This document shows, in pieces, positions 16,195 through 27,468 of a stretch of 64,000 nt of DNA. The stretch lies in NCBI GenBank assembly GCA_016720115.1, contig JADJXT010000002.1, positions 806,001 to 870,000 on the forward strand, read 5' to 3'. The stretch is from Sphingomonadales bacterium (GTDB lineage: Bacteria; Pseudomonadota; Alphaproteobacteria; Sphingomonadales; Sphingomonadaceae). How positions within the stretch are numbered: position 1 is the stretch's first letter; the number at the start of each line of letters is the position of its first letter. The position numbers and the translations under genes were made by a program. The notes below the pieces were generated by a model that worked only from the letters and a program-made list of their open reading frames with translations, made no database searches and was not told where the DNA came from.

Positions 16195-17533
16195 TCGCCA
16201 CCATCATGCCGTCGACGCGCAGCGTCGGCACGTTGGCCGAGCGGATGAATTCCAGATCGTTGGCCGGTGTCAGCGCGCTGAACATGTCTTTGAGGTTTCC
16301 AGCGATGGTGAATTCGCTCACCGGCCCGGTGATTTCTCCCCTTTCGATCAGGAAACCGGCTGCGCCGCGGCTGTAGTCGCCAGTCACAATATTGACACCC
16401 TGCCCTGATAATTCATGCACATAGACACCATAGTTGATATCCGAAATCAGTTGTTCGACCGACAATGTACCGCCTTCGAGGTGAAGGTTGGACGGGCTTG
16501 TTCCGGGCGCACCGCTACCACCGCGGCTCGCATGACCGGTGGGTTTGAGGCCGAGTTGGCGCGCGGCAGCGCTTTCCATCATCCAGCCGGTGAGAACGCC
16601 CTTGTCGATGATTGCCTTCCGCGCGGTGGGCAGGCCTTCGCCATCGAAGGCCCGACTGCCGAGGCCGCGTTGGCGCAAGGGATCGTCGATGATGCTCAGC
16701 GCGCTGTCGAACAATGCTTCACCGAGTGCATCGAGCAGGAAGCTGGTCTTGCGTGCAATCATGCTACCGCCAATCGCACCCATCAGGTGCCCGATCAGCG
16801 AACTGCCAATGCGCGGATCGAAAATAACGGGGAGGCCGCCGCTTTTCACCGAACCCGGATTCACCCGCCGAACAGCGCGTTCGCCTGCACGCCTGCCGAT
16901 GGCTTCCGCACTGTCGAGGTCCGCGCGGTGGCGGGCCGATCGCCAGTCATAGTCGCGCTCCTTGGCATCACCTTCCCCGGCCAGCACGCTTGCCGATATG
17001 CCATAGCCAGAGGCGTGGTTGGCCCCGGCAAATCCGTGGCTGGTTGCGAGCGCGAAGATCGAACGCCCCGCACTTGCCCCTGCCCCTTCGCTATTTGTCA
17101 CGCCCGCAACCGCGCGGGCCGCATCCTCGCAAGCCATTGCAACTTCGCGCAACGATTGCGGGTCGGGGTCGGCTCCGTCATCGCTGTCGATATCCGGAAC
17201 CGCGCCTTTGAGGAGCATCTCCGCCGGGGCAAGTCCGGCATAAGGATCTTCGGGTGCCTCGCGCGCCATATCCAGTGCGCGGGTAACAAGCCCCTTCAGC
17301 ACATCGGGATTCATGCTCGATGAAGAAATGGTAGCCGATCGCTGCCCGAGGAAAACGCGCAGGCCGATTTCTTCACCTTCCGAACGCACCACATCCTCCA
17401 ACGCGCCCAAGCGCACCTGGACTTCGGTGGAAGCATCGCAGTGATAAACGGCATCGGCGGCATCAGCGCCCGCCTTTTTGGCCTGTTCGACAAGATTTAC
17501 CGCGCGATCGAGCGCTTCTTTGGGTGTAAGCAT
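16187..17533 (-). CDS. pmbA: TldD/PmbA-family metalloprotease, PmbA type
   Basis: The 448-residue protein is full length for PmbA (TldE). It shows the family features EVQVRLGALEDVVRSEGEEIGLRVF near the start (given only as orientation), NLHLEGG, GVYVHELSGQGVNIVTGDYSRGAAGF and the end LEFIRSANVPTLRVDGMMV. PmbA and TldD form a cytosolic protease that degrades unfolded peptides and matures some modified peptides. TldD, not PmbA, holds the metal site, and tldD is not in the window. It is the first gene of an operon with the phosphatase. Confidence 0.92.
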   Translation of the reverse strand: MLTPKEALDRAVNLVEQAKKAGADAADAVYHCDASTEVQVRLGALEDVVRSEGEEIGLRVFLGQRSATISSSSMNPDVLKGLVTRALDMAREAPEDPYAGLAPAEMLLKGAVPDIDSDDGADPDPQSLREVAMACEDAARAVAGVTNSEGAGASAGRSIFALATSHGFAGANHASGYGISASVLAGEGDAKERDYDWRSARHRADLDSAEAIGRRAGERAVRRVNPGSVKSGGLPVIFDPRIGSSLIGHLMGAIGGSMIARKTSFLLDALGEALFDSALSIIDDPLRQRGLGSRAFDGEGLPTARKAIIDKGVLTGWMMESAAARQLGLKPTGHASRGGSGAPGTSPSNLHLEGGTLSVEQLISDINYGVYVHELSGQGVNIVTGDYSRGAAGFLIERGEITGPVSEFTIAGNLKDMFSALTPANDLEFIRSANVPTLRVDGMMVASA

Positions 17534-17575
17534 AGGGCCCGCTTAGGCGCGGGCAGGAATAGCGTCAATTGTCGC

Positions 17576-17932
17576 TTAAAATGCGCTTGAGCAGAGGCGG
17601 AAAAAAAGCATCAGCACAACGGGAATACCGATCGCGCCAATCCACAATTTCGCCTCGTCAAACTTCAATCGGCCTTCCAGTTCAGCAGAGCCATTGGCAT
17701 CGAGAGATTGCCAGCGACGCTCAATATTGCGGCAAAGGGGAATGACTGCGCCGACCAGCGCAACAAGCGCCAGATAGGGCCAGATGGCCATGCCCTTGGT
17801 TTCGAGTTCAGGCGAAACGATGAAAATCAGCAGAAGCGTATAAACGACCAGCGCATAAGCGATATGGGTACTCATGCGTTTTGCGCAGCTCATATTTGAA
17901 CGCGAATGCTGCACCGAGTGCGCCTTGGCCAT
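17576..17932 (-). CDS. small inner-membrane protein, unknown function
   Basis: The 118-residue protein has three predicted membrane segments: AYALVVYTLLLIFIV, IWPYLALVALVGAVIP and WIGAIGIPVVLMLFF. A short charged loop with two acidic residues lies between the last two. ATG 17932 was chosen because a ggggag ribosome binding site lies just upstream; an in-frame ATG 45 bp earlier lacks one. I do not recognise a family. It stands alone between pmbA and the queuosine genes. Confidence 0.65.
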   Translation of the reverse strand: MAKAHSVQHSRSNMSCAKRMSTHIAYALVVYTLLLIFIVSPELETKGMAIWPYLALVALVGAVIPLCRNIERRWQSLDANGSAELEGRLKFDEAKLWIGAIGIPVVLMLFFRLCSSAF

Positions 17933-18011
17933 TACAACTCTCCCCTGTAATTTCTCCGAGAAGAAGACTGTCATCAAAGTGTCATGAAGTCAAAGGGGTT
18001 TACCAACCCGT

Positions 18012-18650
18012 TCAGGGCAGGCCTAACAGCTTGTGATTCTGAAGGGAAAGGCGCCATTTGGGGTTCGCCGAGACAAATTCGATCGCCGATTTCCGGTTCG
18101 AATCGTTGCTATTCGATTCGCCGCTGTCCATCGGCTGTATCAGGAAATTATCGAAGCGCCAGCTTTCCATTTCAGAGGTATCGCTACCGACCTGTGGCCA
18201 GACCAGCTTCAACTCATTTCCTTTCCGCTGCACGACTTCGCTGCCTGCTTTCGGGCTGATGCACACCCAGTCGATACCGGGATGCACAGGCAGCGTGCCG
18301 TTGCTTTCGATGGCTATGGTGAAGCCTTGCTCGTGGAGCGCATCGACCAGCGCATCGTCGACTTGCAGCATCGGTTCGCCCCCGGTCAGCACGACATAGC
18401 GGTGATCGCGTCCGGTGCCCCATGATCCGGCCACTTTGGCGGCCAGCGCCAGCGCGTCATATCGCCCGCCATTTTCACCATCCATGCCGACAAAATCGGT
18501 ATCGCAGAACTGGCAAATAGCAGAGGTGCGGTCTTCCTCGCGCCCGGTCCACAGATTGCACCCGGCAAAGCGCAGGAAAACCGCGCGCCGCCCCGCATGA
18601 ACGCCTTCGCCCTGCAGCGTCAGGAAGATTTCCTTGACCGCGTAGCTCAT
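18012..18650 (-). CDS. queE: 7-carboxy-7-deazaguanine synthase QueE
   Basis: This 212-residue radical SAM enzyme has the QueE-specific cluster motif with three cysteines spaced C-X14-C-X2-C: GCNLWTG followed by ICQFCDTDF. The start TLQGEGVHAGRRAVFLRF is also typical. It rearranges 6-carboxytetrahydropterin to 7-carboxy-7-deazaguanine in queuosine synthesis. The ATG overlaps the queC stop by 4 bp (ATGA). QueD, the preceding enzyme of the pathway, is not encoded here. Confidence 0.94.
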   Translation of the reverse strand: MSYAVKEIFLTLQGEGVHAGRRAVFLRFAGCNLWTGREEDRTSAICQFCDTDFVGMDGENGGRYDALALAAKVAGSWGTGRDHRYVVLTGGEPMLQVDDALVDALHEQGFTIAIESNGTLPVHPGIDWVCISPKAGSEVVQRKGNELKLVWPQVGSDTSEMESWRFDNFLIQPMDSGESNSNDSNRKSAIEFVSANPKWRLSLQNHKLLGLP

Positions 18651-19333
18651 CCATACACCGTGGGGTCGGGCAGCCCGGCATCGGCAAAGCCCTTGGCGCG
18701 CAATCGGCAGGCATCGCACTCGCCGCAGGCTCTAGTATCGGGCGTGGGATCATAGCAGGACCAGCTCATCGCTGCATCGAGTCCCAGCCGGTGCGCCTCG
18801 CGCGCGATATCGGCCTTGGTCATGCGCTGCAACGGCGTGTGCACGGTGAAGCGATCACCCTCCACCCCCGCCCGGGTGGCCAGATTGGCCATCGCCTCGA
18901 ACGCGGCGATGAAATCGGGGCGGCAATCGGGATAGCCCGAATAATCGAGCGCGTTGACGCCGATGAACAGGTCGCGCGCACCGCGCGCTTCGGCGAGGCC
19001 AAGGCAGAGCGAGAGGAAGATGGTGTTGCGCGCCGGAACATAGGTGACCGGAATGGCGCTTTCATCGACGCCTTTCTTGGGCACAGCAATATCGGAGGTC
19101 AGCGCCGAACCGCCAAAGCGGGTCAGATCGAGCGGCAAGACAATATGTTCAGCCGCGCCGAGATGCGCAGCGATGCGTGCCGCGCTGTCCAGCTCGATCC
19201 GGTGACGCTGGTTATAGTCGATGGTCAGCGCATGGATCGCATAACCCGCTTCGCGGGCAAGCCCGGCAACAACCATTGAGTCGAGACCGCCTGACAACAG
19301 GACGACTGCGGATTTAGGGGTTTTATTGACCAT
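18647..19333 (-). CDS. queC: 7-cyano-7-deazaguanine synthase QueC
   Basis: The 228-residue enzyme has the PP-loop SGGLDSMV near residue 14 that binds ATP and a C-terminal zinc site of four cysteines in SCYDPTPDTRACGECDAC (last cysteines CGECDAC). QueC converts the QueE product to preQ0. Together with the coupled queE gene downstream it forms a two-gene queuosine operon. The start lies 13 bp from a palindromic repeat. Confidence 0.95.
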   Translation of the reverse strand: MVNKTPKSAVVLLSGGLDSMVVAGLAREAGYAIHALTIDYNQRHRIELDSAARIAAHLGAAEHIVLPLDLTRFGGSALTSDIAVPKKGVDESAIPVTYVPARNTIFLSLCLGLAEARGARDLFIGVNALDYSGYPDCRPDFIAAFEAMANLATRAGVEGDRFTVHTPLQRMTKADIAREAHRLGLDAAMSWSCYDPTPDTRACGECDACRLRAKGFADAGLPDPTVYG

Positions 19334-19345
19334 GTCTTACCTTAG

Positions 19346-19417
19346 CCGTTCGTCCTGAGCTTGTCGAAGGACGAGAGCACCTGCCCTATCGTGCTTCGAC
19401 AGGCTCAGCACGAACGG
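19346..19417. repeat. dispersed inverted repeat (cctgagcttgtcgaagg family)
   Basis: Two imperfect arms of about 27 bp face each other: ccgttcgtcctgagcttgtc and, inverted, gcttcgacaggctcagcacg. The same family occurs at 36863-36940. Such paired repeats are common between genes in sphingomonads. Here it lies between the queC start and the tRNA gene. Confidence 0.75.
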
Positions 19418-19446
19418 AGAGGTATGACAAAGCCAAAAAGGGAAAA

Positions 19447-19523
19447 TGGCGCACCCAGAACGATTCGAACGTCCGACCCCCAGATTCGTAGTCTGGTGCT
19501 CTATCCAGCTGAGCTATGGGTGC
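19447..19523 (-). tRNA. tRNA-Arg (anticodon ACG)
   Basis: The 77-base minus-strand sequence folds as a complete cloverleaf. The acceptor stem pairs GCACCCA with TGGGTGC, the D arm is GCTC/GAGC, the anticodon stem CCAGA/TCTGG encloses a CTACGAA loop (anticodon at 19487-19489), and the T arm contains GTTCGAATC. The CCA end is encoded. ACG normally becomes ICG and reads CGU, CGC and CGA. Confidence 0.97.
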
Positions 19524-19567
19524 GTGGAGCGGTGCCAATAGGCTCGCGCTCCGGGATTCGCAACCCC

Positions 19568-20098
19568 CTATTTTGTTTCAGCAACGCGGCAACGCGCTTT
19601 GCGACGGATGGCGTCGATCTGCGGATAATCTTCCTTGGCAGGCACGAGAATGCGAATCAAAACCAGCCCCTTGTTGTAGTCGAGCTGGACGGGCTCATAT
19701 TCGCGCGGGACGCTTTGGCTGAATCGCTTCAATGCCAGTTTGACCGGTTTGCCTCCGGTTTCCCTGTCACTGCGCACTGCAACCACATCGGTTCGGGCAT
19801 CGAATACGCTGACCGACCAATAATGGCCGGGAACGGGCTCCACATCGACAAGGACCGGCCCTTTGGAAAGGTCGAAGGCACAAGTTGAATAGGACAGATC
19901 GGGGCTTGGCCTGACAATCGGCTGATTGTCGGCAGTCGAAGGCGCAGCAAAGCCAAAGCTGTTGGCCGGCGCGCGTGCGCCCATCTTCTCCATTGCCCTG
20001 GCCATCAGCACATAGGGCGTCGCCATTAGCGCGGCCTGCGAGGCAATGGCGGCAGTAACCAGCCCGGCGAGGACAGGAAGAAGCCATTTGCGGATCAT
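19568..20098 (-). CDS. DUF1254-domain protein (short form)
   Basis: The 176-residue protein has one N-terminal hydrophobic segment (LLPVLAGLVTAAIASQAALM) and a domain reading STCAFDLSKGPVLVDVEPVPGHYW and SVSVFDARTDVVAV. This matches the N-terminal DUF1254 part of larger DUF1254/DUF1214 proteins. The start overlaps the stop of the DUF1214 gene by 4 bp; an ATG 6 bp upstream is equally possible. The two halves, usually one polypeptide, are split into two coupled genes here. Function is unknown; membrane anchorage is likely. Confidence 0.8.
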   Translation of the reverse strand: MIRKWLLPVLAGLVTAAIASQAALMATPYVLMARAMEKMGARAPANSFGFAAPSTADNQPIVRPSPDLSYSTCAFDLSKGPVLVDVEPVPGHYWSVSVFDARTDVVAVRSDRETGGKPVKLALKRFSQSVPREYEPVQLDYNKGLVLIRILVPAKEDYPQIDAIRRKARCRVAETK

Positions 20099-20670
20099 GC
20101 GCATGCCCCCTTCTTGATCGTCGGCAATTTGGCCTTCGCGGGATCGTTCAGCAACGCGCCGTTGGGGTGATAGGTCCGCAATGTCAGATCGAATTGCGGC
20201 GCTCGCCCGGTGGGCAGCCAGACGCCGTCGACCGATTGGGGGGAAACCGTAAAAGCCCAATTGCCGTTCGCATCGCGCACAGGCGCATTGCCACCGACCG
20301 ACCAGCGATGGGCCTCATTCTTCACCAGCCAGCCTTCGCCCTTGTAGAGCGTTATGCTCCACCAGCGCGCATCGAGTTCGCCGCCGCTGACCGTGTAGGT
20401 GCATTTCCCGTCCAGCGGCTTGCCATCGCTGTCGGTGCGCGCCGTAAAATACATCGCCTCTTTGGCGGGAAGCGCCAGCAGGCCGAACAGCGCCACCCGC
20501 GCGCGGCTCAGCATCGACGCGTCCTTCGTCCCGTTGTCGGTATTGGCGCTCCACGGCCCGTTAACCACCTGACGCCCGATATCGCCACTGCGCACCTGAT
20601 GGACGGCATAGGCCGTGCCCCCTGCCAGCCCCAGCAGGATACATATCGAATAGCGTAGCCACGGTTTCAT
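20095..20670 (-). CDS. DUF1214-domain protein
   Basis: The 191-residue protein has an N-terminal membrane segment (YSICILLGLAGGTAYAVHQV) and the DUF1214 features DGKCTYTVSG, ARWWSITLY, NGNWAFTVSP and APQFDLTLRTYHPN. DUF1214 proteins often accompany DUF1254 and are found in the periplasm or envelope; their activity is not known. It is the first gene of a two-gene unit with the DUF1254 gene. Confidence 0.85.
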   Translation of the reverse strand: MKPWLRYSICILLGLAGGTAYAVHQVRSGDIGRQVVNGPWSANTDNGTKDASMLSRARVALFGLLALPAKEAMYFTARTDSDGKPLDGKCTYTVSGGELDARWWSITLYKGEGWLVKNEAHRWSVGGNAPVRDANGNWAFTVSPQSVDGVWLPTGRAPQFDLTLRTYHPNGALLNDPAKAKLPTIKKGACA

Positions 20671-20703
20671 GAAGCCCCTCCTGTTGGAGAGGCTAAACGA
20701 TGC

Positions 20704-23358
<2,655 letters not shown>

Positions 23359-23402
23359 GCTGTCACCTGAACCGTTGGGAGATTTTGATCGGGCGGAAAT
23401 AG

Positions 23403-23546
23403 CTCGCACAAAGCCACGAAGACACAAAGAAGTGCTTGCGCTGAGCGCAGTTAATCATTGCGGCCTTTGGCTTTGCGATGAGGGCGTTAAGGTGAATCGG
23501 CTTTGCCGACCATTTCTTTCTTCGTGGCTTCGTGGCTTTGTGCGAG
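23403..23546. repeat. inverted-repeat element between ppdK and glyS
   Basis: Two arms of about 29 bp bound a 144-bp stretch. The left arm begins ctcgcacaaagccacgaag and the right arm ends with its inverse (cttcgtggctttgtgcgag). They differ at only a few positions. The interior shows no gene. It occupies most of the gap upstream of ppdK and downstream of glyS. Confidence 0.75.
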
Positions 23547-23590
23547 TCATTGGTCCCTGTCCGTCAGAAGCAGCGGTCGAAATTGATGCG

Positions 23591-26071
23591 CTACCCCTCA
23601 ATCCTCGAAAAATCCGCCACCCGGTGCACCGCATCGCGGAAAGTTGCCAGCAATCCCAGTCTGAACGCCCGTTTTTCCGGGTCTGGATCATTCATGATGA
23701 CATTGTCGAAGAAGGCGTCGATAACCGCCTTTCCGCTGGCAATTGCATCAATCGCGAGGCCCAAATCTTTTGTTGCCAATGCTGAGGTAAGCTTGCCGTC
23801 CAGCTCGTCCACCCATCGTGCAAATGTCATTGTTTCTTCAGCGGCTCCAACTTCGATAGTGTCGGCATGACTTTTGTCGATCACCGCCTCGGCGAGGATT
23901 TTTGCGGCACGACGATAAACGTATAATGCGTCATGGCCAGCAGGAGTGAAAAACAGCTTGTTTAAGCTTCGCGCAGCATGTTGAATTGCATTGATTTGAT
24001 CGGACGGTCGATAAGATACAGTATTGCCCGGGCGAATTTTTCCGCTCAACCAATCGTCAACATCTTGCATCAACCAGTCGAGATCAATCTCTTTCGGTGC
24101 TTTGGGAATTAGCGCATCGACCACATCGAAACGAACGCCTTCCTCGCGCAACCTAACCCTGAGACGGTCCAGCATGAATTGCTTTAGGTCAAAGGCTGTA
24201 TCCTCAGCCCCCCAAAATTTCACGGGAGGCTGTTTCGATGGATCGTATTGATCCGAGAAAACCAGTTCTTCCTGTTGATAATCTTCGGAGTAACGAGATG
24301 CCTCGTATGGGTAGATGAGCACTGCCTTGGACCGAGCTACGTCTCCTGCTTTCAAAATCAAAGGCAGAATGAACTCTTCTTCTTCGTCGGGATCAACCAC
24401 CCAGCGCTCCGCGCTGAATGTTTCCAAAATGAGATTGCGTGCATAAACGGCCGCAGAATGTAACGGAAATCTGAGGCGGTTTGTTTCGACCGTATTGATC
24501 AGCCCAAGCATCAACCTCCTTAAGGCATAAGGGTCCTTAGATCCCGTTGGAAGTTGACCAATCGCAAAAAACCCAACCAGCGTATCCAACTTGTCCGCCA
24601 AACTCACCGCCACCGTTACCGGAACCGTCGGCACATCGTCGCCCTGCCCGACCGGCTTGTAGTGATCGCGCACCGCATCGGCGACGGCGTCTGCCTCGCC
24701 CTGTGCGCGGGCGTAATAGCCGCCCATGATGCCCTGCAGTTCGGGGAATTCGCCGACCATGCCGGTGACGAGATCGGCCTTGCACAGGCGCGCCGCGCGT
24801 TCGGCCATGTCGGCCAGTGCAGCACGATCCAGCACCTCCCCGGCACGGGGAGGATGCTCGTCGCCGACAGGCGGCGAGCGGGTGGGGCTTGATTCCGAAG
24901 CAACAGCCTCACCGGCAGCGCTTCGCGCTGCGTCCTCTCCGTTCCGGAGAGGTATGACGCCTTCCTCAACCAGCCACCTTGCCAGCTTCGCCACCCGTTC
25001 GACCTTGTCGGCAACCGTGCCCAGCTTCTCATGGAAGGTGATCTGCGACAGCTTTTTCGCCTGCTCGTCGAGCGGCACCTTCAAGTCCTGTTCCCAGAAG
25101 AATTTCGCATCCGAAAGCCGCGCTGCCAGCACTTTCTCATTCCCGGCAACAATCGCCGCGCCGCCATCGTTCGCCACGATATTGGCGGTGCAGACAAAGG
25201 CGTTGGCGAGCTTGCCCGCGCTATCATGGCAGACGAAATATTTCTGGTTCACCCGCGCGGTAAGCTGGATGACCTCTTCGGGCACCTCAAGGAACGCGGT
25301 GTCAAAGCGGCCGAGCATCGGCACCGGCCATTCGGTGAGCCCGCCATTCTCATTGACCAGCCCCTCATCGGGCACGAGCACCAGCCCGGCATCGGTGGCG
25401 GCCTTTTCGGCCCCGGCACGGATGATCGCACGGCGTTCTTCCTGATCGACGATGACATGGCAGGCGCGCAGTTTTTCGACATAATCGTCGGCGCTGCCGA
25501 TGGTGATCTCGCCCGGATGGTGGAAACGGTGGCCTAGCGTCTGATAACCGCTCAACACCCCGTCGACCTCGCACGGCACCACATCCTGCCCGAACAGCGC
25601 GATTATGCCCTGCAGCGGGCGCACCCAGCGCAAGGATTCGGTCGAGGCCGACGCCGCGCCCCAGCGCTGCGACTTGGGCCAGGGGAAGCCGCGGACGATC
25701 GCGGGGATCGCTGCCGCCAGAACTTCGCTGGTCTTGCGGCCGGGTTTTTCGACCACCGCGAAATAAACGCCGTCGCGTTCGACAAGCTGATCCTGCGTCA
25801 GCCCGGTCTTGCGCAGAAAGCCTTCCATCGCCTGCGGCGGCGCACCGACCTTGGGGCCCTTGGTTTCTTCGGACACCGCCTCGGTTTCATCAGGCAGTCC
25901 GCGCGCGATCAACGCAAGCCTGCGGGGCGTTGCATAAGTGACGAGTTCGCCGGCCTTGAGGCCTGCCTTTTCGAGTTCGGCGGTGAACAGCCGTGCCAGA
26001 TCATCGCGCGCCTTGTCCTGCATTCGCGCGGGGATTTCTTCGGAGCGGAGTTCGAGGAGGAAGTCGGTCAT
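23591..26071 (-). CDS. glyS: glycyl-tRNA synthetase beta subunit
   Basis: The 826-residue protein begins with the typical LLELRSEEIPARMQ and keeps the family blocks GPKVGAPPQAMEGFLRK, FHEKLGT, CKADLVTGMVGEFPELQG and KDPYALRR. The beta subunit binds tRNA-Gly and edits. It is well over 100 residues longer than the E. coli protein (689). About 40 extra residues (around 372-413) come from a palindromic insertion, and another 70-80 extra residues rich in acidic and aromatic residues follow the RNLILETF region. The 3' part of the gene (about 23600-24550) is visibly poorer in GC than the 5' part. It lies downstream of glyQ, separated by a long inverted repeat. Confidence 0.93.
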   Translation of the reverse strand: MTDFLLELRSEEIPARMQDKARDDLARLFTAELEKAGLKAGELVTYATPRRLALIARGLPDETEAVSEETKGPKVGAPPQAMEGFLRKTGLTQDQLVERDGVYFAVVEKPGRKTSEVLAAAIPAIVRGFPWPKSQRWGAASASTESLRWVRPLQGIIALFGQDVVPCEVDGVLSGYQTLGHRFHHPGEITIGSADDYVEKLRACHVIVDQEERRAIIRAGAEKAATDAGLVLVPDEGLVNENGGLTEWPVPMLGRFDTAFLEVPEEVIQLTARVNQKYFVCHDSAGKLANAFVCTANIVANDGGAAIVAGNEKVLAARLSDAKFFWEQDLKVPLDEQAKKLSQITFHEKLGTVADKVERVAKLARWLVEEGVIPLRNGEDAARSAAGEAVASESSPTRSPPVGDEHPPRAGEVLDRAALADMAERAARLCKADLVTGMVGEFPELQGIMGGYYARAQGEADAVADAVRDHYKPVGQGDDVPTVPVTVAVSLADKLDTLVGFFAIGQLPTGSKDPYALRRLMLGLINTVETNRLRFPLHSAAVYARNLILETFSAERWVVDPDEEEEFILPLILKAGDVARSKAVLIYPYEASRYSEDYQQEELVFSDQYDPSKQPPVKFWGAEDTAFDLKQFMLDRLRVRLREEGVRFDVVDALIPKAPKEIDLDWLMQDVDDWLSGKIRPGNTVSYRPSDQINAIQHAARSLNKLFFTPAGHDALYVYRRAAKILAEAVIDKSHADTIEVGAAEETMTFARWVDELDGKLTSALATKDLGLAIDAIASGKAVIDAFFDNVIMNDPDPEKRAFRLGLLATFRDAVHRVADFSRIEG
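24835..24952. repeat. palindrome-rich repeat inserted in frame within glyS
   Basis: Four hairpin-forming units follow one another: cctccccggcacggggagg (24835-24853), tcgccg...cggcga (24861-24877), gcagcgcttcgcgctgc (24915-24931) and cctctccgttccggagagg (24934-24952). Stacked short palindromes of this sort normally lie between genes in these genomes. Here the stretch keeps the frame and encodes a low-complexity Ala/Ser/Pro/Glu segment exactly where other GlyS proteins have a short loop. Confidence 0.7.
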
Positions 26072-26089
26072 AAATCTTCGCCAAAGAGC

Positions 26090-26187
26090 AATAAATGGGG
26101 ACAGTATATATTTAATAATTCAGCGCATGGCGTGATGTCCCTTTGGGTGGGACGCCATGGATTAAATATATACTGTCCCCATTTATT
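26090..26187. repeat. 98-bp element with perfect 27-bp inverted ends
   Basis: The arms 26090-26116 and 26161-26187 are exact inverse copies, beginning aataaatggggacagtatat on the left. The 44-bp centre contains a further hairpin (catggc...gccatg and gtccc...gggac), so the entire unit can fold as one long stem. It fills the gap between glyQ and glyS. The ggggacagt...actgtcccc ends recall REP-type elements mobilised by RAYT transposases, but no such transposase is in the window. Confidence 0.85.
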
Positions 26188-26207
26188 CATATTGCGGCGC
26201 TGGAGCA

Positions 26208-27080
26208 TCATTCCGCCCACCCGTTCTTGTGCATCCAGGCCTCGCAGCTTCCCTTGGCGAGATCGCGCACGCGGCCGATGTAAGACGCGCGTTCCTGCAC
26301 CGAAATCACGCCGCGCGCCTGCAGCAGGTTGAACAGATGGCTCGCCTCGATCGCCTGGTCATAGGCCGCCAATGGCACACCTGCATCGATGCAGCGCTTG
26401 CACTCCGCCTCGGCATGCTGGAAGCCTTTGAAAAGCTGTTCGGTATCCGCCACCTCGAAATTATATTTCGAATGTTCGCGTTCGTTTTCGAGGAAAACGT
26501 CGCCATAGGTGACGCCCGCCGCGTTGAATTTCAGATCGTAAACCCGGTCGACGCCCTGGATATACATCGCGAGCCGCTCGAGCCCGTAGGTCAGCTCGCC
26601 CGCCACCGGCTTGCAATCGAAGCCGCCGACCTGCTGGAAATAGGTGAACTGCGTCACCTCCATCCCGTCGCACCAGACCTCCCAGCCGAGGCCCCATGCA
26701 CCGAGCGTGGGCGATTCCCAGTCATCCTCTACAAAGCGGATATCATGCTTGAGCGGATCGATACCGATCGCGTCCAGCGAGCCCAGATACAGTTCCTGCA
26801 GGTTTGCCGGGCTCGGCTTCATGATCACCTGATACTGGTAATAATGCTGCAACCGGTTGGGATTCTCGCCATAGCGGCCATCGGTCGGGCGACGGCTGGG
26901 CTGCACATAGGCGGCGTTCCACGGATTGGGGCCAAGCGCGCGCAGCGTGGTCGCGGGGTGAAAGGTGCCCGCGCCCATGCGCATGTCATAGGGTTGCAGG
27001 ATGACGCAGCCCTGCTTGCCCCAATAATCGTGGAGCGTCAGGATCAGGTCTTGAAAGGTCAGGGGTCCGTTTTCAGACAT
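26208..27080 (-). CDS. glyQ: glycyl-tRNA synthetase alpha subunit
   Basis: The 290-residue class II synthetase subunit has the conserved start LTFQDLILTLHDYWGKQGCV, the block AYVQPSRRPTDGRYGENPNR (motif 2 region), and GELTYGLERLAMYIQ. It forms the catalytic half of the tetrameric glycyl-tRNA synthetase with GlyS. ATG 27080 gives the family N-terminus; the frame stays open for 66 bp upstream. It lies directly upstream of glyS with a 136-bp gap holding an inverted-repeat element. Confidence 0.96.
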   Translation of the reverse strand: MSENGPLTFQDLILTLHDYWGKQGCVILQPYDMRMGAGTFHPATTLRALGPNPWNAAYVQPSRRPTDGRYGENPNRLQHYYQYQVIMKPSPANLQELYLGSLDAIGIDPLKHDIRFVEDDWESPTLGAWGLGWEVWCDGMEVTQFTYFQQVGGFDCKPVAGELTYGLERLAMYIQGVDRVYDLKFNAAGVTYGDVFLENEREHSKYNFEVADTEQLFKGFQHAEAECKRCIDAGVPLAAYDQAIEASHLFNLLQARGVISVQERASYIGRVRDLAKGSCEAWMHKNGWAE

Positions 27081-27468
27081 GCTCTGCCCTTGGCGGATGA
27101 AGCGAACCAAATCAAGCATCTGTCCCCGGAAATGAAGGATAGGCACAAAGGGTCCGATCCCGGCGTGTAAGGTGTTATGGTGATTATCCCCTTCGCATAC
27201 GTGATTGACTCGAATCGAAATTGAAGCGTAGTCATAAACCCAATTGAAACAGGAGGGTTTATGGAAAAGACAGTAACTCTGCGCTTCTACGATGTAACAC
27301 GCACGAGACTTGATCGACCCGCTCTAATTGATGTGCTGCAAGCAATTAGCAGATTGAATGTAGCAGATAGAGAGCGCCATATCACTGGTGACGAGATACT
27401 TGTCCGCCTTGAGAATTATGAGGAAGATGGGGATTGTGTTTCTGGTCAGTTCATTCGTGGGCAGACCG

